This document shows, one piece after another, positions 8,044-16,732 of a DNA stretch of 42,814 nt (position 1 is its first letter; each line of letters opens with the position of its first letter). This DNA comes from Bacteroidales bacterium (lineage in GTDB: Bacteria > Bacteroidota > Bacteroidia > Bacteroidales > UBA932). The DNA is taken from NCBI GenBank assembly GCA_024699055.1, contig JAILQG010000063.1, forward strand, positions 1-42,814, given 5' to 3'. The translations under genes were made by a program, and so were the position numbers. The notes below the pieces were generated by a model. That model was not told the DNA's origin. It made no database searches and was given only the letters and a program-made list of their open reading frames with translations.

Positions 8044-10832
8044 TATCGATAGTAAAGCTGATTCTTGGGAACGGGAGTGAAACGCTCTGCGCCTTCGGCC
8101 TTCCAGCCCCAGGCGAGCGCCTGCCCCTCATAGTCTTCGAGATAAACGAGTTTGTAGGCGTGCAGCCCCTTCAGGAGCGGGATTCGGCCCATGGTGGTGA
8201 TGGCCGAATGGGAGCCGTCGTTGTTCACCACCAGCCTGCCGTCGATTTCCAGGATGGCACCGTCGTCGCTGGTGAGCGAGAAGCTCCAGATGCCGTCTTC
8301 GGGGATGTCGATGTAGCCGGTGAAGATGTAGCCGAAGTGATCCTCGTCGGGAGCGTCGGCGATGGTGGGCGCCTCCATGACGCCGCTGGCCGCCACCGGG
8401 CTCTTCTTCACATCGTCCGACCACGAGAACTGGCCCCTGTGATAGGTGTAGCGGCAGCCGGACTGCATGATTTCGGGATAGTACGGCTTGCAGAAAACTG
8501 CCTTTTCGGCCATGGCATACGCCTCGGGGGATGGCTGCATACCCTCCTTGAAGGCGCGGGCGCGGATACGGGCCGACTCCGTCAGGGAGAAGGGCTCCCT
8601 GTACTCGGGACTGGCCTCGGTGGGCTCGCTGCCGTCCAGGGTATAGTGGATGGCCGCCCCTTCCGTGCGGCAGGACATCTCCATGGTCATTTCTCCCTTG
8701 AACAGGGACAGGCCTTCCGGAAGCGAAGGCGTGGAGACTATGGGCTCGCGGCTCAGGGAATACGGCGCCGGGAGGGCGTCACGGCTGTGGTCGGGGGTTT
8801 TGGAGAGCTTGAAAGCCAGGGTGCCTCCGGCCATGATTTCCTCATAGGTCACGAAGTTGCGCTCCAGGGACTTTCCGTTAAGGGTGACGTCTGAGATATA
8901 CATCCACTTGGGGTGGTCGGCCGTAATGGTGAAGCTGTTTCCGTTTCCAAGAGAGATGACGGCCTTCCTGAACATGGGAGCGGCGAGGATGTACTCTCCG
9001 CTGCCGGGGCAGGCGGGATAGATGCCGAGGGACGAAAGCACGTACCAGGCGCTCATCTGGCCGCAGTCCTCATTGCCGCACACGCCGTCGGGAGCGGTGC
9101 TGTACATTTCGGTGAGGAGCTCCCTCACCACCTTCTGGCTCTTCGAAGGTGCGCCGAGCCAGTTGTAAATCCAGGCCATGTGGTGGCTCGGTTCATTACC
9201 GTGGGCATACTGGCCCTTCAGGCCGGTGATATCCGACACGTGCACCTTGTCGGAACGTCCCTCGTAGGTAAAGAGGGAATCCAGCGCGGCCAGCATGACT
9301 TCCGTGCCGCCCATCAGGTCGGTGTGGCCGGCCACGTCCTGAGGCACGAAGAAGCGCGCCTGCCACGGAATGGCTTCAGTGTAATCGCGCGTAGAGGCGA
9401 TGGGATCGAAGGGTTCCACCCAGTTGCCGGTATCTTCGCGGCCGCGCATGAAGCCTGTGGAAGGATCAAACACGTTCCGGTAGCGCAGGGCGCGGGCGTC
9501 ATACTCGGCTGCGATTTCAGCCTTGCCCAGGCTCTCCGCCATGCGGGCTATGCACCAGTCATCGTATGCGAATTCCAGCGTCTGTGACACGGATTCGCGC
9601 ATGAGGTTGGAGGGGATGTAGCCGTATTTGTTGTAGAGGTCGGAGGTTATCCCCTTGTTCTTGTTGGAAGACACCACCATCGCTTCGAGCGCCTCTTCGC
9701 CGTCGAAGCCGCGTATGCCGTGGAGCCAGGCGTCGGCGATGACCGGAATGCTGTGATAGCCTATCATGCAGCCGGTTTCTCCGTGCCCGAGAGGCCAGAT
9801 CGGGAGCTCGTTCCACTGGCGGTACATCTCCAGCATGCTGGCTATCATGTCATTAACCAGCGTCGGATTGACGATGGTCTGGAGCGGATTCCAGCTGCGG
9901 AAGGTATCCCAGAGGGACAGGGTGGAATAGAAAGGCTTCGCACCCGCATCGGCGATATTGTTGGGGACGACACCGGTGTGGTAAAGGCAGGTGTAGAACT
10001 GATCGACGGGGCCGCCTTCCACCACGATTCCGTTCAGGAAGCCGTCCCACATCTCCCCGGCCATGGAGCAAACCTTGTCGAAATCCTTGCCGTCCGTCTC
10101 GGCCATGCGGTTGGCGCGCGCTTCCTCGGTGCCCGAATAGGACAGGCCCACAAAGACGGTGAGTTCTTTCGTATCTGCCGGGAAGGTGAGCAGCAGTTCC
10201 CCGGGGGCAGGCTCTTCGGCCTTTTCGAATCCGGTGGAGAAGGCGGCGTCGAGGAAGATTTCCCTTCCTTCGACCCAGCCGTTCTCCAGGCGCTTGCCGA
10301 CAATCTCGTCCCCCTCGGCCCTGAACCATGCCTCAACAGCCTTGCTGCCGTCTCCAATGCAGTGGTTGGCATTCAGCAGAAGCACCCGCTCCCCTTCTCC
10401 GGTAAAGCTGTAGCGATGCACACCGACGTGCGGGGCGGCGGTGAGTTCCACGGTGATGCCGGGAGTTTCCACCCTGTAATAACCTGGCCTGGCGCTCTCT
10501 TTCCTGTGGTCCAGGGCCAGGGGCTTCGCTTCGCCCAGGCCGGGAGTGAAGAGGAAGTCACCCAGGTCGGCACAGCCGGTGCCGCTCAGGTGGGTATGGC
10601 TGAATCCCAGGATGGATGTGTCGGAATAATGATAGCCGGAGCAGCCGTCCCAACCGTAAGTGCGGGTGTCTGGGCTCAGTTGCACCAGGCCGAAAGGCGT
10701 GGTGGCACCGGGAAAAGTGTGGCCGTGGAAATCGGTTCCGTTGAACACGTTCACGACATCGGCGCCGGTCTTGCCTCCGCTGCAGGCCACGATGATCGCG
10801 GCAGCCGCCAGGATGAACAACGACTTCTTCAT
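8043..10832 (-). CDS. GH92 alpha-mannosidase lipoprotein with chitobiase-C-like and PA14 domains (copy 1)
   Basis: 929 residues, with lipobox VAC (Cys17). GH92 hallmarks are clear: NVFNGTD, FGLVQLSPDT, FSHTHLSGTGC, an IGYHSIPVIADAW stretch, and GNEDCGQMSAWYV with E588 as the predicted general acid. GH92 enzymes are calcium-dependent exo-alpha-mannosidases, of 1,2-, 1,3-, 1,4-, 1,6- or mannose-phosphate specificity. After the catalytic module come a beta-hexosaminidase-C-like domain (~690-765; YTLDGSEPTEAS) and a PA14 domain (~775-929; EDHFGYIFTGYIDI, TSDDGAILEIDG), which probably bind glycan. A second GH92 gene at 32764-35610 has the same three-part layout, so the pair are paralogues with probably different linkage preferences. 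It starts 17 bp after the GH78 stop, and its stop overlaps the phosphatase start by one base. Confidence 0.93.
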   Translation of the reverse strand: MKKSLFILAAAAIIVACSGGKTGADVVNVFNGTDFHGHTFPGATTPFGLVQLSPDTRTYGWDGCSGYHYSDTSILGFSHTHLSGTGCADLGDFLFTPGLGEAKPLALDHRKESARPGYYRVETPGITVELTAAPHVGVHRYSFTGEGERVLLLNANHCIGDGSKAVEAWFRAEGDEIVGKRLENGWVEGREIFLDAAFSTGFEKAEEPAPGELLLTFPADTKELTVFVGLSYSGTEEARANRMAETDGKDFDKVCSMAGEMWDGFLNGIVVEGGPVDQFYTCLYHTGVVPNNIADAGAKPFYSTLSLWDTFRSWNPLQTIVNPTLVNDMIASMLEMYRQWNELPIWPLGHGETGCMIGYHSIPVIADAWLHGIRGFDGEEALEAMVVSSNKNKGITSDLYNKYGYIPSNLMRESVSQTLEFAYDDWCIARMAESLGKAEIAAEYDARALRYRNVFDPSTGFMRGREDTGNWVEPFDPIASTRDYTEAIPWQARFFVPQDVAGHTDLMGGTEVMLAALDSLFTYEGRSDKVHVSDITGLKGQYAHGNEPSHHMAWIYNWLGAPSKSQKVVRELLTEMYSTAPDGVCGNEDCGQMSAWYVLSSLGIYPACPGSGEYILAAPMFRKAVISLGNGNSFTITADHPKWMYISDVTLNGKSLERNFVTYEEIMAGGTLAFKLSKTPDHSRDALPAPYSLSREPIVSTPSLPEGLSLFKGEMTMEMSCRTEGAAIHYTLDGSEPTEASPEYREPFSLTESARIRARAFKEGMQPSPEAYAMAEKAVFCKPYYPEIMQSGCRYTYHRGQFSWSDDVKKSPVAASGVMEAPTIADAPDEDHFGYIFTGYIDIPEDGIWSFSLTSDDGAILEIDGRLVVNNDGSHSAITTMGRIPLLKGLHAYKLVYLEDYEGQALAWGWKAEGAERFTPVPKNQLYYR
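9037..9071. repeat. 35-bp exact direct repeat, copy 1 (GH92 active-site codons)
   Basis: These 35 bases recur exactly at 33758-33792 in the second GH92 gene, with 8 further identical bases after one mismatch. They encode the residues from the general acid Glu through MSAWYVL. Synonymous positions are unchanged over the whole tract, so recent duplication or gene conversion is likely. Confidence 0.85.
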
Positions 10833-10849
10833 AACTGAAAATCAACAGA

Positions 10850-13426
10850 TTAACGGGTTATAGTATAAGAGCCGGCCGCATATTCCTTCGATTCCGTATC
10901 GCCCGGCAGGGTGACGGTGGCGGTGGCGCCTTTGGGTACGGTGAAGTTCCATATCCACTTGTCGCCCTCGTATTTCCAGCTGCTCTTGATAAGGCCGGCG
11001 GCGCTTTGGAAGGAGGCGTCCAGCGAGCCGAGGCGTTTGTCGGCCACCGGCTTCATGATGATATGTTTGAAGCCAGGCTGCGCGGGATCGGCGGCGATGC
11101 CTGCGGCGCATTCCCAGATCCACTGGCACACGGAACCGTAGGCGTAGTGGTTGAAACTGTTCATGCCCACCGGGCCGAGGCCTTTCTCCTTCGTGTAACT
11201 GTTCCAGCGCTCCCAGATGGTAGTGGCGCCGTTGTCGATGGAATAGATCCAGCTCGGGTTCTTCCGCTGGAAAAGCAGGTCGTACGCGACATCGGACAAG
11301 CCGTATTCGGACAGGGTGGTCATGAGGATGGATGTGCCTAGGAAGCCGGTCTGCAGGCAGCCGTCATGATCGGCGAAGTTCTGCTTCAGGCGGGCGAGCA
11401 TGTCTTCCAGCGCCTTTCCTTCCACCAGGTGGTTCTTGAGGGCGAACAGGGCCGGCGTCTGCATGCAGTTCAGCACTTCCAGCTTGAAGGTTCCGTCTTC
11501 GTTCAGGAACTGCTCCTTCAGGTAGGCTATGGCTTCCTGCTGCATGGCCGCATATTTGGCGGCGTCGGAGTCGCGGCCGGTGGAAACGGCCATGTCGCGC
11601 ATCATGCCGGCGTCGAGGGCCCAGTAAGAGGCGCCCAGATAACTCCAGTAAATGCGGGCCTGACGGTAAGTATCGGTGGTTTCGAACGCCTTATTCGTAC
11701 AACTTTCCAGGTTTTCGTAGCTCAGCCAGTCGGCCCACTGGTAGTCTCCGTTTTCTGCAACAAGGGCATAGTGGTCGTACTTGGTGGCGTTGATGTGATC
11801 CATGAACAGTTCCATCGCTTCCCAGTTCTCGTCTACGATGGAGTTGTCACCGAACTGCTTCCACACCGTCCATGGGACGATTATGCCGGCATCGGCCCAG
11901 CCCAGACGCATCGTCTCGTTGCCGTACTGGGCCCAGGGGGCTACACCCGGGAAACCGCCCGTTTCGCTCTGGGAATCACGCACGTCACGCGTCCACTTGT
12001 GGAAAAAGCGATCGGTATTGGCGAAGAATGTGCCGGTTTCGGCATACACCTGGGTGTCTGCCATCCAGCCAAGGCGCTCATTACGCTGCGGGCAGTCGGT
12101 GGAAACGGAGAGATAGTTGGAGCGCTGGCCCCATATTGTATTGGAAATGAGCTGGTTGACGAGTTCGTTTCCGGTGGTGATAGTGCCGGTTTCCAGCGAC
12201 TTCGCGATGGACGTGACAGGGATGGAAGTAACAGCCGCGATCTCGACGGGAGCTGTGGCGCTCACGGAAATCACCCGGAAGCCGAAGAAGGTGCACGTGG
12301 GGTGATATGTCACGAAGTCCGGGCTTCCGGCGAAGGTATAATGCATCTGCATGCCTTCTTCCATACGCAGGTTTTCGCGGTGCACGCTGCCCTCAGGCCC
12401 GTCCATCCCGCGGGAGCGGGCGCCGTTGCCGTCGTTCAGCAGTTCGCCGGGAAAGCAGCTGAGTACGGTTCCTTCATCCGCCTTGAAGCGGAAGCATGGC
12501 ACTGCAGAGGCATTCTGGCCGAAGTCGACCACCAGGGTTTCGCCGGGATTCAGGGAGATGGGCTCGCCTTTGGCGTATTCCCGCTTGATGACGACGGTGC
12601 CGAAGCACTTTTCGCTTCTCTCCTCGGATTCCACCGCACCGGTGACGTCTTCCCATACATAGGCCTTCACTGGCTCGAGCGCAAGGTCCTCTCGCAAATA
12701 GATTTCAGCGCCTTCGGACGGAAGGATTTCACCCTTGAACTCTGTATTCAACTCGGGTGCCGAGAGCTTTTCGGGCGTGGCGTATCCAGGCAGGATACGG
12801 GCATCGTACCATTCGCCGTCGAAGATGGCGGCGTGCGTGATCGGCCCCGCTACGCCGGCAGTCCAGCCCTCAAGGCCGGTGCCGAAGAGTTCCGTGGTGC
12901 CGTCCTTGTAGGTGAGCTTCAGCACTGCGCGGAATGCGGGTTTGTCGCCCAGCATGCCGTCATCCCAGGGGGTAACTATCTTGTCTGCCCACCAGCCGGG
13001 AGTGACCTGCGCCGAAAGCTGATTGGTTGCGCCGGCCTTTTTATTGAAGGCTGCGGTGATGTCGTAAGTGAAGGAACGGCGCGTCTTGAACGGATGCGTG
13101 AATCCGGGCTTCAGCACTTCTTCTCCGACGGGTTCTCCGTTGACGTACAGGTAGTAAACCCCGAGGCCGGTGGTCATCCACACGGCAGATTTAACGGGCT
13201 TGGGATTCTCGACCGTACTCAGGAACCAGCTGGCGCCGTCGGCCGCGAGGTCATTCTCGCGCTCTCCGCTGAGCACGGGTGCATTCACTGCAGAAATCCA
13301 TTCGGAGCATTCCCAGGCGCTGTCGTCCAGGGCTTCCACCTTCTTTGCGGAAGGACCGGACACCTGCGCGGTGCAGGCCATCAGCACTCCGGAAAGAGCA
13401 ATAAGGGCAAAATGTTTAAGGGTCAT
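10850..13426 (-). CDS. GH78 alpha-L-rhamnosidase lipoprotein
   Basis: 858 residues from the ATG at 13426 (MTLKHFAL). I preferred it to an in-frame ATG at 13456 because it places a signal peptide with lipobox LMAC (Cys18) directly at the N-terminus. The N-terminal half contains rhamnosidase beta-sandwich domains (VYYLYVNGEPVGEEVL; FGQNASA). The (alpha/alpha)6 catalytic domain carries DCPQRNERLGW, with E450 as the predicted acid, and TIWERWN with E739 as the predicted base. A C-terminal beta domain ends in the VTLPGDTE region. It should remove terminal alpha-L-rhamnose. It follows the GH106 rhamnosidase after 60 bp, the second longest gap in the window, and precedes GH92 by 17 bp. The GH106-GH78 order is also what the chimeric remnant at 24838-25218 implies for a lost gene pair. 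Confidence 0.92.
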   Translation of the reverse strand: MTLKHFALIALSGVLMACTAQVSGPSAKKVEALDDSAWECSEWISAVNAPVLSGERENDLAADGASWFLSTVENPKPVKSAVWMTTGLGVYYLYVNGEPVGEEVLKPGFTHPFKTRRSFTYDITAAFNKKAGATNQLSAQVTPGWWADKIVTPWDDGMLGDKPAFRAVLKLTYKDGTTELFGTGLEGWTAGVAGPITHAAIFDGEWYDARILPGYATPEKLSAPELNTEFKGEILPSEGAEIYLREDLALEPVKAYVWEDVTGAVESEERSEKCFGTVVIKREYAKGEPISLNPGETLVVDFGQNASAVPCFRFKADEGTVLSCFPGELLNDGNGARSRGMDGPEGSVHRENLRMEEGMQMHYTFAGSPDFVTYHPTCTFFGFRVISVSATAPVEIAAVTSIPVTSIAKSLETGTITTGNELVNQLISNTIWGQRSNYLSVSTDCPQRNERLGWMADTQVYAETGTFFANTDRFFHKWTRDVRDSQSETGGFPGVAPWAQYGNETMRLGWADAGIIVPWTVWKQFGDNSIVDENWEAMELFMDHINATKYDHYALVAENGDYQWADWLSYENLESCTNKAFETTDTYRQARIYWSYLGASYWALDAGMMRDMAVSTGRDSDAAKYAAMQQEAIAYLKEQFLNEDGTFKLEVLNCMQTPALFALKNHLVEGKALEDMLARLKQNFADHDGCLQTGFLGTSILMTTLSEYGLSDVAYDLLFQRKNPSWIYSIDNGATTIWERWNSYTKEKGLGPVGMNSFNHYAYGSVCQWIWECAAGIAADPAQPGFKHIIMKPVADKRLGSLDASFQSAAGLIKSSWKYEGDKWIWNFTVPKGATATVTLPGDTESKEYAAGSYTITR

Positions 13427-13486
13427 ATCGCGATGTGTTTCAGTGTTTCGATTCAACCCTTAAATATAGTCAAAATTTACTGGATT
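13427..13486 (-). other. 60-bp A+T-rich gap between GH106 and GH78 genes
   Basis: This gap is clearly richer in A+T than the GC-rich genes on either side. On the minus strand it contains TTTTG and TATATTTAAG stretches, but I cannot pair a Bacteroidota -33 TTTG with a TAnnTTTG -7 element at proper spacing. There is no hairpin with a T-tract. It may hold an internal promoter or processing site; nothing is demonstrable. Confidence 0.25.
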
Positions 13487-16400
13487 TCAATAAACAAGTT
13501 GCACGGGACCCAGCAGGCCGGAATCGCGGAGCGGGCTCCCGGGGGCGGGACCGTTGATGGTCCATGTCCTGCGCCGGGCTTCCGGGACGGAGGCGTCGTA
13601 GACCAGGCGGTTGAACCAGGTGCCGGTTACATCGACGCTGACCGTATTGGTGCCGGCCTGCAGCAGATGTCCTATGGATACGCGGTAAGGATGCGCCCAG
13701 CGGATGCCTGCAGGCTTCCCGTTCACCGTTACGTCGGCAATCATGTCCACGTCGCCGAGATCCAGGAACACAGGTTTTCCGATCAGGTCCTCAGGCACTT
13801 CGATTGTCGTCTCGTAAGTGGCGGTTCCCGAGAAGGAACGGCCTTCTGCGCTTATTGGAAGATCCTTCCACGGGACGAGAGCCGATAGTTGCAGGGGCTC
13901 ATCCGGAGCGCCCCAACCTTCCGGGAAATGGACCGTCCAGTTGCGGAGCGGCTCCGACTTTCCCTCCAATACGGGAGACGGCCGGGCCTCGGAATCGCCG
14001 CTTTCCACGAACACTACGAAGCGGTTCTCCGCCCGTCCCAGGTCCAGCCGGATGCGCTGGTACTCTCCTTCCCGGACGGATTCCAATGCAGTAATCTCCC
14101 CGGTGGAAGCATCCCAGAGTTCGGCCGTTCCGGCCGCCTTCAGCAGCAGGGTGCCATGGAACTCGCCGCCGGATGGCGCAGTGACATAGAACCACCGGGC
14201 GCCTTCGACCGCACGCTCCGCCCATTGGACGGTGCCGCCTTCAGCAATGAGTTGCGTTTTCAGTCCGAAGGTTTCCATCGCCTTCTCCAGCGGAACATCC
14301 CAGGCAATCTGTCCGCGGCCAAGACGGCGCACGCCGCCCTGTTTTTTCCAAATGGACCGCACACGACGGGCGAAGCGTTTTTCCGCTTTCGCATCCACAT
14401 TCAGGGTGGCGAACCCCTGCGGAGGTCCCGCCACCACCTTCGCCCCGGCACGGATGAGGCGGTACAGCTTCTCGACCGTTGCGGGAAGCATCCGTTCCGA
14501 ATCCGGTATCCAGAGCATCCCATAAGTCTGCCCGTCGGTCGTACAAATCCGTCCGCGCTTGACTTTCAAGCGGTTAAGCAGGATATCCGGATTACAATAA
14601 TCGTATTTGAAGCCTTCGGGGAAGGCAGCCAGCTGGTCGGGCCTGTGCCCGACTTCGTCCCCAAGATACCAGAGTACGTCCACTACGGGCAGGCCCCGTT
14701 CCAGCATATAACCGGTACGGGCCAGATAGCGCGTGAACTCCGGCATGTACTTCCACCAGGTCTGGCCGCGCAGGAATGGCGTTCCGATGCCGCCGCCGAA
14801 ACTGGTTCCCGGCGGGAAGAACCCGATCTGGGGATTGTGGGTATAGGTATGGAACACATTGTGTGTCACGCCTTCGGTCATGTTCAGGTTGGCCACTTCC
14901 TTGAACATCTCCCAATGCTCGTCCCAGGTCAGCTGGAAACTGGTGAAACTTTCGGCAGCCACGCGGCGCTTCCCGTAGATGTGGGCTGCGGAGGCGGTAG
15001 GCTTAATCGGTTTGAAATTCAGGCTTCCCACGAAGTTCTCTTCAAGCGGCTGCCAGAATTCGCACATCGGCACGTCGGCATACTTGTAATACTCAAGCGG
15101 GTCCATGGCCACCACGTCTCCCCCGGCAGTCTCATACTGGACCTCCATGCCCTTTTCGTGGGCCAACTCCGTCATCCTGGCAAAGAAATTCTCGTTGTAG
15201 AGGGCCGTAACGGTGCGGCGCCAGTCGGTCAGGAAACGGTATGTGGTCTCCGGATTATCCATGACGTATCCGGTAAGGGCCGGCATCCATTTCCTTAAAG
15301 CATAGCCGGCACGGCGGCCGAACTCGTCCTCCATCAGGCCGGTCCAGGTCTGGTTGCTGCATTCCCAGCTGTCCATCAGCATACCGCCGGCAAGACCGCC
15401 AAGCGGACCGTCCTGCAGACGGCCGACGTAATGGCTGAACTGGCTGTCAGCCCCGCGGACATCGAATTTATTGCACTCCCAGCCTGTCGCCTCAGGAGGA
15501 GCTGGCGAGTTCCGGCGGCCGCTGTTCACATGGCCGAAGCGGAGCACCGTCCAGGTACCCTCCCCTTCCGGCACAGTCCACTGCAAATGACCGTCATCCC
15601 CAGTCTGACCGGTCAGATCCACTACGGATTCAACCGGCACGTAAGCCTTTTCAGACTGCCGGACATGCGCCTGGAAACGCTCTTTGGCGCGCAGCGTGCG
15701 GGCGGCCTCGGCCTGCCATTCGTTCTTGCGGGCAGCTGAATAAAAACGCAGGTAAGCGAGTTCCATCGGATGGGTATTCGTCAGGGTAAGTTCCAGTTCG
15801 GAAGCTTCGGCTTCTTCAACGGCAAGCACAAGCGGGGCACCGTCCTGCCAGCTGGACATAGGCAAGTCCGCGTCCAGGACCGTCCTGCGTGAGCCGTCAC
15901 CCAGAATGGCGTCCATGCCCACATGAATACCGGGCACATACACCCAGGGATGGTTCATGCTGTTGATACTGGGCAATTCCAGAGTCCTGACGACGGCCCC
16001 CTCAGGGAGCCGGAAGCGTACCATATGGCGCCCCCCTTCCGTCTCGCTGACTTTACCATTTCCTTCGAGCAGCGCCTTCCAGGACTGTTCTTCAGCCTGT
16101 ATGTCCAGGAGGGTCAACGGCTCCCCGGTATCTCCTTCCGGGGTCGGAAAAGCCAGCACGCAAACGTCCCGGTAGTCCCGCCAGTCTTCCTCCGAAGGCA
16201 TTCCTTTGGGAAGGACGAGGTCCACCCGGCTTCCGGCCGGCACGTCGGTCCGGCTCCAGACCAGATCGCGCATCGCATCCTCCGGTTGGATCCAGGGACC
16301 ACCCGCCATCGCCCATCCGGGGCAGGTCTGGATGGTCAGGCGGAGATCCATGTCCCGGGCTGTACGGGCCAGGTACGCCACCATTTCATCCCATTCGGCT

Positions 16401-16714
16401 GAAAGCGGTATTACGGGCTTGGTCTCGCCGGGCCAGCGGCCTCCCGCATTCCCGTGGAACCACTGGATACCGGAAATGCCGGCGTTCCGGATGGCCTCCA
16501 GGTCGGCGTTTATGCCCGCTTCGGACACATTGTCGCCCAGAAAATGGAACCATGTCTCGGGCCAGAACACTTTTGGCGGGCTCAGGAAGTTCTCACGGTC
16601 CTGCCGGCCGAATTCCGCATCCAGGACTGCGGGATCCGCCTGGATACCGGTCACTTGGGCGAAAACGGACAGGCAGAGAAGGAGACTCTCCGCGACGGCG
16701 ATCATGCGTTTCAT
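13487..16714 (-). CDS. GH106 alpha-L-rhamnosidase
   Basis: 1075 residues, the length expected for GH106, with a Sec signal peptide (cleavage near VFA19-Q20). The N-terminus shows the family pattern: SPPKVFWPETWFHFLGDNVSE, then INADLEAIRNAGISGIQWF. Further family features are QTCPGWAMAGGPW, MDSWECSNQTWT, and the AAESFTSFQLTWDEHWEM and NVFHTYTHNPQ segments. The C-terminal ~150 residues form a GH2-type sugar-binding beta-sandwich (ATYETTIEVPEDL, VNGKPAGIRWAHPYRV). GH106 enzymes are calcium-dependent inverting alpha-L-rhamnosidases acting on pectic or arabinogalactan side chains. I did not assign the catalytic Glu residues because the family motif is less fixed. It begins 18 bp after the metallophosphoesterase stop, is followed by GH78, and the pair probably handle different rhamnosyl linkages. 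Confidence 0.9.
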   Translation of the reverse strand: MKRMIAVAESLLLCLSVFAQVTGIQADPAVLDAEFGRQDRENFLSPPKVFWPETWFHFLGDNVSEAGINADLEAIRNAGISGIQWFHGNAGGRWPGETKPVIPLSAEWDEMVAYLARTARDMDLRLTIQTCPGWAMAGGPWIQPEDAMRDLVWSRTDVPAGSRVDLVLPKGMPSEEDWRDYRDVCVLAFPTPEGDTGEPLTLLDIQAEEQSWKALLEGNGKVSETEGGRHMVRFRLPEGAVVRTLELPSINSMNHPWVYVPGIHVGMDAILGDGSRRTVLDADLPMSSWQDGAPLVLAVEEAEASELELTLTNTHPMELAYLRFYSAARKNEWQAEAARTLRAKERFQAHVRQSEKAYVPVESVVDLTGQTGDDGHLQWTVPEGEGTWTVLRFGHVNSGRRNSPAPPEATGWECNKFDVRGADSQFSHYVGRLQDGPLGGLAGGMLMDSWECSNQTWTGLMEDEFGRRAGYALRKWMPALTGYVMDNPETTYRFLTDWRRTVTALYNENFFARMTELAHEKGMEVQYETAGGDVVAMDPLEYYKYADVPMCEFWQPLEENFVGSLNFKPIKPTASAAHIYGKRRVAAESFTSFQLTWDEHWEMFKEVANLNMTEGVTHNVFHTYTHNPQIGFFPPGTSFGGGIGTPFLRGQTWWKYMPEFTRYLARTGYMLERGLPVVDVLWYLGDEVGHRPDQLAAFPEGFKYDYCNPDILLNRLKVKRGRICTTDGQTYGMLWIPDSERMLPATVEKLYRLIRAGAKVVAGPPQGFATLNVDAKAEKRFARRVRSIWKKQGGVRRLGRGQIAWDVPLEKAMETFGLKTQLIAEGGTVQWAERAVEGARWFYVTAPSGGEFHGTLLLKAAGTAELWDASTGEITALESVREGEYQRIRLDLGRAENRFVVFVESGDSEARPSPVLEGKSEPLRNWTVHFPEGWGAPDEPLQLSALVPWKDLPISAEGRSFSGTATYETTIEVPEDLIGKPVFLDLGDVDMIADVTVNGKPAGIRWAHPYRVSIGHLLQAGTNTVSVDVTGTWFNRLVYDASVPEARRRTWTINGPAPGSPLRDSGLLGPVQLVY

Positions 16715-16732
16715 ATGCTCTTTGTATTCAAG

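Noticed and set aside
13427..13486. Internal promoter for GH78
   Set aside because: A/T-rich, but TTTG and TAnnTTTG elements cannot be paired at correct spacing; kept only as a described gap.
11366..13888. 840-codon open frame on the plus strand opposite the GH78 and GH106 genes
   Set aside because: It is antisense to two genes with full family motifs, has no recognisable domain, and arises from GC-rich codon use that suppresses stops.
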